From Phycisphaeraceae bacterium (GTDB lineage: Bacteria > Planctomycetota > Phycisphaerae > Phycisphaerales > UBA1924): DNA of 64,000 nucleotides. A program made the translations under genes and the position numbers. The notes under the pieces were generated by a model. The model was not told the DNA's origin. It saw nothing but the letters and a program-made list of their open reading frames with translations, and did not search any database. Positions 15,697 to 25,169 of this stretch are shown piece by piece. Where the stretch lies: NCBI GenBank assembly GCA_019636625.1, contig JAHBXE010000001.1:496001-560000 (forward strand), in the 5' to 3' direction. The first letter of the stretch is position 1. Every line of letters begins with the position of its first letter.

Positions 15697-18459
15697 TTAT
15701 CCGCCGTGGGACAAGCGGCAGCGAGCCGGGTTGCCGCCGTGCTCGTCGAAAATCACGATCTCGTTGTCTTCTCCGGCGTTCAGCCAGGCTCCCGGAATGA
15801 AGTAGGACTGTTGCGGCGGGACCGGCTTGCCCGTCGGGGTCGCGACGAAGTAACGGCAGACGTGTCGGCCGTTCACGTAGAGCTGCCCCTTGGTGAGCCC
15901 GGTCGCATCGAAGAACACCGGGCTGTGCGCATCGGCAAGCTTGAACGTGCTTCGCCACCACGTGGGTCCCTTGCGATCGCCGCCAGCTTTGGGGGCCTTG
16001 AAAGCCGCCGTCTTGGGCTGTTCCCACTTGGCAAAGGCCCAGTCCGCCTTGGCGGAAATGGCCGCGACACACTCGAGAAACTCCACTCCCTCGGTCAGCA
16101 CCGGCGAGAGCGCGGCGACCGGGTCCGCCGAATCGTCGGGCAGGAGGGCGAACTGAATCGTGTTCGCGCCGCCCTTGAGATGGTCCGGCCCGAGAACGAT
16201 GCGAGACTTGATCCCGCGATCGATGAAGGCGGCAGGTTTGTTGTTCACAACGAGCAGGGCCCGGCCGTCAAACGGGGGCACGCAGACAATCATCGGCTGC
16301 TGCTTCTTCTTGTGCGGCACGGTCCACGTCACACGGTCAGAGACCGTGGTATCGCCGGGCTGAACTTCAAAGATGGGCGAGCGGAACGCCAGCACATCGA
16401 TCGGATCGCCCGACTTGATGACGGCGCGTCCGGCGCGGATGGGTTTGACCTCCCACAAGTCGCCGTACACGCCCTTGGACTCGCCCAGATCGACCCCGCC
16501 GGCGAGGCGTCCCAGGTTCTCCGCGAGAATGACCAGCGTGTGCGGGCCCTTCTTGACGGAAAGTGGGATATCCGGCGAAGCGCCGGGGCCCTCGCCGATC
16601 AAGCCGACAAACTCGCCGTCCTGGAAGACGTGAAGACGATCGCCACCGTTGGGAATGGCCAGACGCAACTTGCCTGCTTCGCCGGACTTGATGCGAACCC
16701 GGTACCACCCGTAGCCGAAGGGGCATCCAAGCGAAGTCAGGTCCGCGTGTCCTTCGATCGAGGCGAATCGTGCGGAGGAGCCATCGGTGTAGTCCGACGG
16801 GACGGCGCTCGTCCATTCCGCAAAGGCGATCTTCTCCGATCGCTTCGTCGCCATCGGGTGAACGGCGAGGATCTGCTTGACCTCCCCGTCGGCGGAGATC
16901 TTCGTGCAGTGCTTGGCCCCGTCGAGCGAGAAGGGGTGCCCCGATGTTCCCAGCCCCGAGGCGCCGACGTACACGGCATCGTCGGTGAGAAACACGGTCT
17001 GCACCTGCTCCCTGGAGCACACAACAACGGAAATTCCTTCGTGCGTCACGATGGCGGGTGTCTTGCCCTTGGGCACTGTGGTGATCAAGGGCGTCCCGTT
17101 GATGGAAAGCGTGCCCTCGGAACCCGCGGGACCAAAGACAACCAGCGTCTTGCCGACGAGGCCGAACACGCTCAGGCTCGAATAGTCCAGCCGGGCTCGT
17201 CCGCCGAGGCTGAAGTCGAACACGCACCACGTTACCGGGCTGTCCCCCACATCCACCGGCAGCGTGGTGCCGTCCGGCAGAACCAGGGTCGTGCTGGCCG
17301 CCGCCCCGGATCGGTTGAACAGGAACGCGACCCCGCCTTGCGTGCCGGTGGCATGAATCACCGTGAGCGCCGCCGATTTGGTCTGGGCCTCGCCAGGAAC
17401 AATCGCCACGGGCTGGAAGGTCGGCTCAAGGTTCGCCAGCAGTCGGCCCAATCGGGATGCGAACGTGCACAGACGCCGGACGGAGGCATACGAGGGACCG
17501 GGCTCGCCGGTTTCCGTGAGAGGTGCCCGCGCGTCCGCCGTCGCCGTGACAAAGCCGCTCGACGTCACCGGCGCTTCGGAACGGCGACCACCCCAGAACC
17601 CGAAGTTCGTGCCGCCGCAGAACGGAAGCAAGTTGAACTGCCCGCCCGCGGCGGTCACCTGGGCAAGTTGTTGCTCCAGATCGCCTGAGCGAGGCGCGGG
17701 CTCCGCGCCCCAGGTCGCGGGCTCGCCCGTGATGTACTCGATGATCATTCGGGGCTGATTGGGCCGGACGGCCGCCAACTGCCGCACCGTTCCCAGCATG
17801 TCCCCCGAGCCTGTCCAGCCGTCCAGCTCGCTCTCCACGCCGGCCCACAAATTGTTCGAGTTGATGACAGGCACCGAAAACCCGGACTCACGGATGTACC
17901 GCCCCAGCTCCCCGAGGTAGCTCGCGGCGGCATTCTCATCGCCGCATGTCCAGCGAGACTCCGCCTGCAGCAGGACGATTGGCCCGCCGGCTCCATTGAA
18001 AGCCTGCGGCCCCTTGCCCGGCGTTGTGACCTGCAAGTCCCGCACCTGCTCAGCGAGCGCCCCGATGTACCGCGAACAGGCTTCCAGGAATGGCCCGTTC
18101 ATCGCGCGGTACTTGACCCCCTTCACCGCCGTGAGCCACGGCGGAAGTCCACCAAAGTCCCAGTCCTGACCGATGAAGGGGCCGACACGGAGAATGCAGT
18201 ACATTCCCGCCGCGGCACAAAGCTGCACGAATCGGCGGAGGTCGTTGTCGCCCTTGAAGTCAAACTGTCCGGGCCTGGGTTCGTGCCGATTCCAGAACAC
18301 CGGCGTCTCGATCGTGTTCAGACCGGCCACCTTCGCGGCATGGATTCGCTCTTCCCAATACTCGTTGGGAATGCGCGCGTACGGTACCGACCCGCTGACC
18401 AGCCAGATTCGCCGGCCATCGATCATGAAACTGCGCCCGTCGAATGTCAGTGCTGGCAT
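15697..18459 (-). CDS. GH35-like beta-galactosidase family protein with substituted acid/base
   Basis: 920 residues. The first 330 form a GH35-type TIM barrel (GSVPYARIPNEYWEERIHAAK, GLNTIETPVFWNRHEP, RVGPFIGQDWDFGGLPPWL), followed by beta-rich domains including a jelly-roll and a C-terminal segment with KGQLYVNGRHVCRYF. In the typical family the acid/base sits in GGPIxxxQVENEYG; here the same stretch reads GGPIVLLQAESRW, putting Arg169 where the Glu is expected. The nucleophile motif is kept (IEYITGEPATWG, Glu241). There is no obvious signal peptide, so it is probably cytoplasmic. It may have altered activity or be a lectin-like relative. Confidence 0.75.
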   Translation of the reverse strand: MPALTFDGRSFMIDGRRIWLVSGSVPYARIPNEYWEERIHAAKVAGLNTIETPVFWNRHEPRPGQFDFKGDNDLRRFVQLCAAAGMYCILRVGPFIGQDWDFGGLPPWLTAVKGVKYRAMNGPFLEACSRYIGALAEQVRDLQVTTPGKGPQAFNGAGGPIVLLQAESRWTCGDENAAASYLGELGRYIRESGFSVPVINSNNLWAGVESELDGWTGSGDMLGTVRQLAAVRPNQPRMIIEYITGEPATWGAEPAPRSGDLEQQLAQVTAAGGQFNLLPFCGGTNFGFWGGRRSEAPVTSSGFVTATADARAPLTETGEPGPSYASVRRLCTFASRLGRLLANLEPTFQPVAIVPGEAQTKSAALTVIHATGTQGGVAFLFNRSGAAASTTLVLPDGTTLPVDVGDSPVTWCVFDFSLGGRARLDYSSLSVFGLVGKTLVVFGPAGSEGTLSINGTPLITTVPKGKTPAIVTHEGISVVVCSREQVQTVFLTDDAVYVGASGLGTSGHPFSLDGAKHCTKISADGEVKQILAVHPMATKRSEKIAFAEWTSAVPSDYTDGSSARFASIEGHADLTSLGCPFGYGWYRVRIKSGEAGKLRLAIPNGGDRLHVFQDGEFVGLIGEGPGASPDIPLSVKKGPHTLVILAENLGRLAGGVDLGESKGVYGDLWEVKPIRAGRAVIKSGDPIDVLAFRSPIFEVQPGDTTVSDRVTWTVPHKKKQQPMIVCVPPFDGRALLVVNNKPAAFIDRGIKSRIVLGPDHLKGGANTIQFALLPDDSADPVAALSPVLTEGVEFLECVAAISAKADWAFAKWEQPKTAAFKAPKAGGDRKGPTWWRSTFKLADAHSPVFFDATGLTKGQLYVNGRHVCRYFVATPTGKPVPPQQSYFIPGAWLNAGEDNEIVIFDEHGGNPARCRLSHGG

Positions 18460-18673
18460 CGGGCGAAAATCTCCCTAATAGGACTTTCCCTGAAAGAGCC
18501 AGTTCGGTAGAAAAACCGCTTTGGCGCTGTTGGAAAGCGGGATCTAGTTCATCCGGGAAGGCGTTTCCCGGGTCCAAACAGAGGAACCGCAAGGATAGGA
18601 GCCCCCACATCAAACAGCAACAAAACGGGGAGATTCTGGTACAGTTGTCCCCTCACAAAGGGAAGGTATTCAC

Positions 18674-20440
18674 GTGCTGAATCGGTTGATGTTAGGCAAA
18701 TTTGCTGCTGTTATCGGACTTGGCCTTGCGCTGGCCTGCCTCCATGCCTGCAGGCGCGGCATGTCGGGGATCGATGCCGAGACCAATCGGCTGCTCGCCG
18801 AGCGATCACGCACGCTGGGCAAGGACGCGTATGCCCCCGAGAGAGCCTTCCCGGCTGGGGACGCCCGCCGGGAGGGTGAGTGGGCGCGGCGACAGCCGGA
18901 GACGCGTAATCCCGATGCGGACGAACTGACGTACGACGCGGCGAGCGAGTCGCGCGACGTGGCTGCCCGCTTGCGAAAGTACCAGGAGTCAGAAGGTGAC
19001 CCTTCGCCTGACAAGGTCTTCACCAGGCTCACCCTGTCCGAGGCCATGCGGATCGGTCAGCGTTCGGCCAGCGAGTACCTCGCCGCGGAGGAGGCGTACA
19101 TCTTGGCCGCGATTCAACTCATGACGGCGCGGCACCAGTGGTCGCCGCGTGTCTTCAACGACACCACCGTCGGGGTGGCCGGCAGCGGGAACGACGGCTC
19201 GTTCGATCACGCGCTTTCGATCATCAACAACCTTCGCGTGAGCAAGAGGCTGCCCTTCGGAGGTTCGGTTGAAGCCGCATGGATCACTCAGGCGACCGAG
19301 CAACTCCGCACGGTCGCCTCGGACGGCTACGTGCAGTCGTCCCGCCTGGTGCTGTCCGGCAACGTGCCGCTCCTGCGCGGGGCGGGCGAAGTCGCGAGAG
19401 AGGACCTGATTCAGGCGGAGCGGAACCTGGTGTATCAGGCCCGCACGTTTGAGCAGTTCCGCCGGGACTTCCTGATCGCGATCGCGCAGGACTTCTTTGA
19501 CCTCTTGCAGGCGCGTGCGGAAATCGCCAACCAGGAAGAGGCGATCGAGAATCTCCGGAACATCGAACGGGAAAAGCAGGCCCTGCTCGAGGCGGGGCGC
19601 ATCGCCGAGTTCGAGCGAAACGACGCCGCGAACCAGGTGCTTTCGGGCGTTGCCTCTCTCGCGTCACAGCGGGAGTCGTACATTCTCCGGGTGGAACGGT
19701 TCAAGATTCGACTCGGCCTTTCCTCGAGGGATCCGGTCGAGCTGGTTGATTCGTCGCTGGACATTCCGGAACCCGAAGTGCCACTCGACCGGGCGGTGGA
19801 GTTCGCGCTCAACTACCGGCTGGACCTTCAGAACGAGCGCGACCGCGTCGATGATGCTCGGCGGGCGCTCGCCAACGCCCGCAACAACACCATGGCGGAT
19901 CTGGATGTCACGGCCAACGTGGGCATCCCCACCGATCCGCGCCGGAATGTGGGCCGGCTGAACTTCAGTCCCGGCGATCTCAACTACCAGGCAGGCGTGA
20001 CCCTCGGCCTGCCCTTGGACCGCGAGGCGGAGCGGCTGGGCGTTCGAGCGGCCACCATCAACCTCCAGGCCAGGGAGCGTGACTATGCCCAGTCACGCGA
20101 TGAGGCCTCGGTTGCCGTGCGTCAGGCCGTGCGAAACGTCGACCTGGCGCGGTTTCAGTTGACCTTGGCGGAGCGAGCCGTCGAGATCAACCAGCGGCGC
20201 GTCCGTGAGACGGAACTCAAGCGAGATGAGGTGACGACACGGACCCGGGTCGATGCCGCGACCGAGCTCCAGCAATCCCAGAACAACCGGGACCGTGCGA
20301 GGACGAACCTGCGGAACGCCGTGCTCAGGTACCTGCGGGATTCGGGCCAGTTGCGAGTGGCCAAGGATGGGACGTTCCTGCCCCTACCGGGAATGGGGCC
20401 GCGTTCGGCGGACGAAGGAGCACGTTCTTCGGGGAGTTGA
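18674..20440 (+). CDS. TolC-family outer membrane efflux lipoprotein
   Basis: 588 residues with two long alpha-helical repeats separated by strand-forming segments, the TolC/OprM layout (LTLSEAMRIGQRSASEYL, then RAVEFALNYRLDLQNERDRVDDARRALANARN). The N-terminus carries a hydrophobic stretch ending LHAC, a plausible lipobox though His at -2 is unusual. It forms the outer-membrane channel of a secretion or efflux system; no membrane-fusion or pump gene is adjacent. The GTG at 18674 is preceded by GGGAAGG; ATG at 18689 is the alternative. The upstream 214 bases have no clear promoter. Confidence 0.85.
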   Translation: MLNRLMLGKFAAVIGLGLALACLHACRRGMSGIDAETNRLLAERSRTLGKDAYAPERAFPAGDARREGEWARRQPETRNPDADELTYDAASESRDVAARLRKYQESEGDPSPDKVFTRLTLSEAMRIGQRSASEYLAAEEAYILAAIQLMTARHQWSPRVFNDTTVGVAGSGNDGSFDHALSIINNLRVSKRLPFGGSVEAAWITQATEQLRTVASDGYVQSSRLVLSGNVPLLRGAGEVAREDLIQAERNLVYQARTFEQFRRDFLIAIAQDFFDLLQARAEIANQEEAIENLRNIEREKQALLEAGRIAEFERNDAANQVLSGVASLASQRESYILRVERFKIRLGLSSRDPVELVDSSLDIPEPEVPLDRAVEFALNYRLDLQNERDRVDDARRALANARNNTMADLDVTANVGIPTDPRRNVGRLNFSPGDLNYQAGVTLGLPLDREAERLGVRAATINLQARERDYAQSRDEASVAVRQAVRNVDLARFQLTLAERAVEINQRRVRETELKRDEVTTRTRVDAATELQQSQNNRDRARTNLRNAVLRYLRDSGQLRVAKDGTFLPLPGMGPRSADEGARSSGS

Positions 20441-20477
20441 AGCGGCCCGCCGACTCGACGGGTGCGAAGCGGTTCGA

Positions 20478-22013
20478 TCAGGCCATGCGCTCCGGTCGCT
20501 TCGGGTCCTGCCAATCCAGGTGGAAGAACTTGCCGCGGGGCTGATCGACACGCTCGTAGGTGTGTGCGCCGAAGTAGTCCCGTTGCGCCTGAAGCAGATT
20601 CGCGGGCAGATTCCCTGTTCGGTAGGAATCGAAGTAGGCCAGCGCCGATGAAAGCGTGGGGACCGGTATCCCTGCCTGGGCGGCCGTCGCGATCACCCAA
20701 CGCCATTGGGCTTGCCCCCGGTGCAGCGTCTCCGCGAAGAACGGGTCCAGCAGCAGGTTGGCAAGCGTGGGGTTCTTGTCGTAAGCCTCTTTGATCTTCT
20801 GCAGGAATCTCGCCCGGATGATGCACCCGCCCCGCCAGATCATGGCGATCGAGCCGTTGTCGAATGTCCAGTTGTACTGCCGGCCGGCCGCGGCCATGAG
20901 CTGAAATCCCTGGGCGTACGAGCAGATTTTCGAGCAGTACAGGGCCTGCTCCACCGCCTGAACGAACTTCTGTCTCTCGGCCTCTTCCTTGAGGGCGAAT
21001 GTTCCGGGTCCCTTGAGAATCTTGGAGGCCGCCACCCGTTCTTCTTTGGCGGCGCTCATGTTCCGGGCAAAGACCGCTTCGGCGATGGTCGCGGCAGGAA
21101 CGCCCATGTCCAGGGCGCTGGTGCTGGTCCACTTGCCTGTGCCTTTCTGGCCGGCGGCGTCCAGCACGATGTCGACAAAGGGCTTCCCGGTCGTCGGATC
21201 CTTCTGCCGAAGAACCTCCGCCGTGATTTGAATGAGAAAGCTGTCCAGCGGCCCCCGGTTCCACGTGGCGAAAATCTCGGACATCTGCATGGCCGAAAGG
21301 CCCAGGATGTCGCGCAGAAGGTGGTAGCCTTCGCAGATCATCTGCATGTCGCCGTACTCGATCCCGTTGTGGACCATCTTGACGTAGTGGCCCGCCCCAT
21401 CCGGGCCGATGTACGCGGCGCACGTGTCGGCGTCTGGCGCGACGATCGGCTTTCCAGGTGCGGCGCCCTCGAGCGGGCGACCCGTGGCAGGATCCACTTT
21501 CGCGGCGATCGCCGTCCAGACCGGACGGATTTCCTCCCACGACTCCCGATCTCCACCGGGCATCAGCGATGGGCCAAAGCGAGCGCCCTCTTCCCCCCCG
21601 GAAACGCCGGAGCCGACAAAGCGCAGCCCCTTGGACTTGAGCGCCCGCTCTCGGCGGATCGTGTCCTCCCAGTGCGCGTTGCCGCCGTCGATGATGATGT
21701 CACCGGACGAGAGGAGCGGGATGAGAGAGTCGATCACAGCGTCCGTGGGGCCGCCAGCCTTGACCATGATGACGATCTTGCGGGGACGACGGATCGAGTT
21801 CACAAAGTCCACCAGCGAGGCCTGCCCGGTCAGCGCCCCGCCGAGTGCGCCGAAGGAACCGGGTGGGTGCGCGGCGACAAACTCCGCCATTGTCGTCGCG
21901 GTTCGGTTGTAGACCGATACTTTGAAGCCGTGGTCCGCCATGTTCAGGGCAAGGTTCTGGCCCATCACAGCCAGGCCAATCAGGCCAACGTCGGACGTGG
22001 GGGGGGTGGTCAT
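20478..22013 (-). CDS. gnd: 6-phosphogluconate dehydrogenase, decarboxylating
   Basis: NADP-dependent enzyme of the oxidative pentose phosphate pathway, yielding ribulose 5-phosphate and CO2. The Rossmann motif [21 protein letters not shown] begins near residue 10; [20 protein letters not shown] and [13 protein letters not shown] carry substrate-binding and catalytic residues, and the C-terminus has [24 protein letters not shown]. 511 residues, some 30-40 longer than usual, with an extra loop ([17 protein letters not shown]). The ATG at 22013 is chosen; the open frame continues to 22094 without conservation. It is divergent from tpiA. Confidence 0.95.
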   Translation of the reverse strand: MTTPPTSDVGLIGLAVMGQNLALNMADHGFKVSVYNRTATTMAEFVAAHPPGSFGALGGALTGQASLVDFVNSIRRPRKIVIMVKAGGPTDAVIDSLIPLLSSGDIIIDGGNAHWEDTIRRERALKSKGLRFVGSGVSGGEEGARFGPSLMPGGDRESWEEIRPVWTAIAAKVDPATGRPLEGAAPGKPIVAPDADTCAAYIGPDGAGHYVKMVHNGIEYGDMQMICEGYHLLRDILGLSAMQMSEIFATWNRGPLDSFLIQITAEVLRQKDPTTGKPFVDIVLDAAGQKGTGKWTSTSALDMGVPAATIAEAVFARNMSAAKEERVAASKILKGPGTFALKEEAERQKFVQAVEQALYCSKICSYAQGFQLMAAAGRQYNWTFDNGSIAMIWRGGCIIRARFLQKIKEAYDKNPTLANLLLDPFFAETLHRGQAQWRWVIATAAQAGIPVPTLSSALAYFDSYRTGNLPANLLQAQRDYFGAHTYERVDQPRGKFFHLDWQDPKRPERMA

Positions 22014-22118
22014 ACGCAGAGGATATCGGTTCGATCCAACGCGAGGGGTGAAGCCGGCCGTTGTCGGTCCACGCAGTGAACCCCGCCCAGCCATCGGCCC
22101 GTCCTAACCTTCCTCCCC

Positions 22119-22895
22119 ATGACGACGCGACGCCCCTTCATCGGCGGAAACTGGAAGATGAACACCGAACGCGCCAGCGCCAGTTCGCTGGTCCGCGGCG
22201 TCATAGACGGGCTGGTGGGCCTGCAGGGCGTGGATGTCGCCGTGTTCCCGCCGTTTCCGTACCTCCTGACTGTCGGTTCCATTTTGCGAGAGCGTGGATC
22301 GGCGGTCCGCCTCGGTGCTCAGGACGCCTACTTCGAGCCGGACGGTGCCTTCACGGGAGAGGTTTCACTCGCGATGCTGCGTGACTGCGGGGTCTCCGTC
22401 GTTCTGACCGGCCATTCCGAACGTCGGCACATCCTCGGAGAGGGAGAAACGATCGTCCACCTGAAGACCAAGGCGGTCCTCGACGCAGGGCTTGAGTGCA
22501 TCCTGTGCGTCGGCGAGAAGCTCGACGAACGCGAGGAGGGACGCACGGACAGTGTGAACGAGGAGCAGGTTCGACTTGGCCTGCGGGACGTCCCCGCGGA
22601 ACAGGTGGATCGTTTGACCATCGCGTACGAGCCGGTCTGGGCCATCGGCACCGGCCGCACCGCCAGCCCGGCGGATGCCCAGGATGCACAGATGAAGATT
22701 CGGCGTGTCCTCACGGATCTTTACGGCAAGGACCACGCCTCACGCATCCGCATCATGTACGGCGGGTCGGTCAAGGCTTCCAACGCCAGGGAACTCTTTG
22801 CCCAGCCCGATGTCGATGGTGGGCTGATCGGCGGCGCCTCTTTGAAGGCGTCGGACTTTGTAGCCATCGTCCGGGCCGCCGTCGCGGGAGCGTGA
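22119..22895 (+). CDS. tpiA: triosephosphate isomerase
   Basis: Glycolytic isomerase for dihydroxyacetone phosphate and glyceraldehyde 3-phosphate. All catalytic parts are present: GGNWKMN with the Lys, TGHSERR with the His, AYEPVWAIGTG with the Glu and loop 6, and YGGSVKASN and GLIGGASL for phosphate binding. 258 residues, typical. Neighbour to gnd but on the opposite strand. Confidence 0.97.
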   Translation: MTTRRPFIGGNWKMNTERASASSLVRGVIDGLVGLQGVDVAVFPPFPYLLTVGSILRERGSAVRLGAQDAYFEPDGAFTGEVSLAMLRDCGVSVVLTGHSERRHILGEGETIVHLKTKAVLDAGLECILCVGEKLDEREEGRTDSVNEEQVRLGLRDVPAEQVDRLTIAYEPVWAIGTGRTASPADAQDAQMKIRRVLTDLYGKDHASRIRIMYGGSVKASNARELFAQPDVDGGLIGGASLKASDFVAIVRAAVAGA

Positions 22896-22917
22896 TCGAC
22901 CTTCGCCGAACGCGAGG

Positions 22918-23898
22918 TCATCCCGCCTCCACAAGTTCGAACCAGCCTTTCGCTCCCTCGCCCGTCCTGCGCACCGCCCGCAACGGGTTGCCCGGCTCAT
23001 GGTCCAGAACCAGGAGCCAGTTGCCCGTGGCGGCCTCCTCCAGGAACCATCTCCGGCTGATCATGCTGGTGTAGGGCTCGACGTCGTAACCCAAGCTGTA
23101 CGCCGCGCCAACGTGGGCTGCGGTCGGCATGACGTCGGGCGTGAACACGACGGTCCGACCCTGCGTGTCCGTGAACATCATCGCCTGCTGCCCCCAGGTG
23201 TGTCCCGGGACAAGAAAGACGAACAGACCCGGCGCGACCTCCGTTGTGCGGAGCGAAACGGGAGTCATCGGGGTTTCGTCGCGGTCCGGCGTGTAGCCGA
23301 AAGGGAAGGGCCGGGGCGAGTCAACCAGGCGGACCTGCGAACGGATCGGTTCAAGATGGTCACGGAAGTACGTCCGGGTCATGACGCTTCGGTTGGCAAG
23401 GGCATCGTTCCACTCGCGAGCCTGGGTGAACACGGTTGCACTTGGGAATGTGAGTTTGACCCCCGCCGTACCGGCTTCGGCCCAGTCCGGTTTCTCGCCG
23501 GCACGGCAAAGGCGGGTCAGGCCGCCGGCGTGGTCGAAGTGCAGGTGGGTCACGATGGCCGCGTTGATGTCCTCGGGCCGGCAATCTGCCTCGTGAAGGG
23601 CATCCACGATTGAACGCTGTTCAAGGGCGAAGATGTCGCGGCTCTTGGCGTCGAGCTTGTCGCCCGTACCCGCTTCCAGAAGGATCAGCTTGGGGCCGTC
23701 GCCGGGGCCCGATCGCTCCAGGAGCAGGCAGTTGTGCTGTACGGTGATGCGGCCGCGGTCGTCGGTCGGGACGGACTTGGACCAGACGACACGCGGGACC
23801 AGCCCGAACATGGATCCACCGTCGAGGCGGAACTCGCCAGCGCGGAGCAGTCGCCATGAATAGCGTGTCGGCGGGAAGGGCTGTTTCACAGTGTTCAC
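22918..23898 (-). CDS. MBL-fold metallo-hydrolase
   Basis: 326 residues with the metallo-beta-lactamase zinc motif THLHFDHAGG near residue 117, followed by a later metal His in PGHTWGQQA, an Asp in FTPDVMPT and a C-terminal DHEPG. The layout fits the quorum-quenching lactonase-like and related N-acyl hydrolase branch, but many activities share it. Cytoplasmic (no signal). It is convergent with tpiA. Confidence 0.8.
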   Translation of the reverse strand: MNTVKQPFPPTRYSWRLLRAGEFRLDGGSMFGLVPRVVWSKSVPTDDRGRITVQHNCLLLERSGPGDGPKLILLEAGTGDKLDAKSRDIFALEQRSIVDALHEADCRPEDINAAIVTHLHFDHAGGLTRLCRAGEKPDWAEAGTAGVKLTFPSATVFTQAREWNDALANRSVMTRTYFRDHLEPIRSQVRLVDSPRPFPFGYTPDRDETPMTPVSLRTTEVAPGLFVFLVPGHTWGQQAMMFTDTQGRTVVFTPDVMPTAAHVGAAYSLGYDVEPYTSMISRRWFLEEAATGNWLLVLDHEPGNPLRAVRRTGEGAKGWFELVEAG

Positions 23899-23970
23899 AA
23901 AGGCATGGTAGTCGGCAAAGCGGAGATCATGGAACGCGCCGCATCGGCACCGACCTCGGGAGGTGCGTAC

Positions 23971-24306
23971 TCACGGCTTGACGAAGATGATGCCCATGCC
24001 GCCATCGAGGGTGTTGCCGTTGCGTCGATAGACCTGCCCGCCGCCGACCCCGTGGATGATCACCCTGTCGCCATCCACGTCAAAGGTCGTCCGAAGAGTC
24101 GTCCCGAGGGAGGAAGTCACATAGACCTTGCTGCCTTTGAACTCCAGGGCGCTGGTGCCGTCGGAACCGGCGAAACGCCCTGATATACCCTGCTTCAGCC
24201 CCGCCAGAGCAACGCCAGCCACGCAGGCCGCCGCGGCCAGCACGGCGATCAGAAGCAACCCCCTTCTTGAGCCCACACGTCGTGTTTGGGGCGTACGCCG
24301 GGTCAT
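23971..24306 (-). CDS. small membrane-anchored protein of unknown function
   Basis: 111 residues: a basic start (TRRTPQTRRVGSRRG), one hydrophobic segment (LLLIAVLAAAACVAGVALAGL), then a beta-rich domain (ISGRFAGSDGTSALEFKGSKVYVTSSLG, ending GMGIIFVKP) of the kind seen in small lipocalin-like or DUF-type periplasmic modules. The ATG at 24306 is chosen; ATGs at 24330 and 24342 are possible. No family recognised. Confidence 0.55.
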   Translation of the reverse strand: MTRRTPQTRRVGSRRGLLLIAVLAAAACVAGVALAGLKQGISGRFAGSDGTSALEFKGSKVYVTSSLGTTLRTTFDVDGDRVIIHGVGGGQVYRRNGNTLDGGMGIIFVKP

Positions 24307-24599
24307 TGGGGGCGATCCTGCGATGGGCATAGGGCTGGCCATTCCACTCCATATGCGCAGGGCAAAGCCGAGTCCGCCACGGGGTTTCACAACTCGCACA
24401 TGTTTTGTACACTTGATGGTGAAACGAGGTGGGTTGAAGAGTCCCATCCCTTGGGCGGCGACGTCCTGTGAGTTCCAAGTGCGCCATCCGAAAGCCGCCG
24501 GTCGGGGAACCTCGGGAAGGCCGGGCCGGAGATGTTGATCGAGGGTGGACGCCAGATGCGGGGCCACACCTACTCGTGCAGGGCTGATCGGAGGATGGA

Positions 24600-25169
24600 T
24601 TGCCTGTTCGCGATAACGCCAAGCACGAAGCGGCTCTGACTCAGCGCTTCTACGACGATCTTCGTGGTATCGCCGCAAAGTTTTTCGTCGCCGAGCAGGC
24701 AGGGCACACGCTGCAACCCACGGCGGTCGTCAACGAAGCCTGCCTCCGGATCATCAACCAGGGGCTGCCGGATGTTCCGCGTGATCAACAGCTGGCGATT
24801 GCGGCTCGAATCCTCAAGCAGGTGCTGGTTGATCATGCACGGAAGCGGAATGCCGACAAACGGGGCGGCGCGGCGAGGCATCAAGGGGCCTTGCGGCTGG
24901 ACCTCGATCGCGACATGCTGCAGGATGAACGCACAGTCGTGGACTTCGACGCGGTGCACCGCGCGCTGGACAAGCTCCGCACGCTGAGTGAATCGCAGGC
25001 GGAACTGGTGACGCTTCGCATGTTCTCCGGCATGTCCATGGACCAGGCCGCCTCCGTGCTCGGGCTCTCCAAGCGTTCCGCGGAGCGGGAGTGGACCGTG
25101 GCCCGCGCGTGGCTGCGCCGCGAACTGGCGAGAGAACTTGGCATGGACAATGCGCAGGCCCCGGAATGA
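24600..25169 (+). CDS. ECF-type RNA polymerase sigma factor
   Basis: 189 residues. Sigma region 2 is at the N-terminus (RFYDDLRGIAAKFF, then EQAGHTLQPTAVVNEACLRI), and region 4 with its helix-turn-helix is at the C-terminus (LRMFSGMSMDQAASVLGLSKRSAEREWTVARAWL). The AGHTLQPTAxVxEAxL wording matches the planctomycete-enriched ECF group. TTG at 24600 is the likely start, with GGAGG (24590-24594) 5 nt upstream and no usable ATG. The stop overlaps the kinase start (ATGA), so the two are translationally coupled, and the kinase is the likely controller or signalling partner. Confidence 0.9.
   Translation: MPVRDNAKHEAALTQRFYDDLRGIAAKFFVAEQAGHTLQPTAVVNEACLRIINQGLPDVPRDQQLAIAARILKQVLVDHARKRNADKRGGAARHQGALRLDLDRDMLQDERTVVDFDAVHRALDKLRTLSESQAELVTLRMFSGMSMDQAASVLGLSKRSAEREWTVARAWLRRELARELGMDNAQAPE

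Noticed and set aside
15691-15720. TGCCGCTT/AAGCGGCA inverted repeat at the 3' end of the GH35-like gene
   Set aside because: It overlaps the stop codon, has a 14-nt loop and no T-run, so it is not convincing as a terminator.
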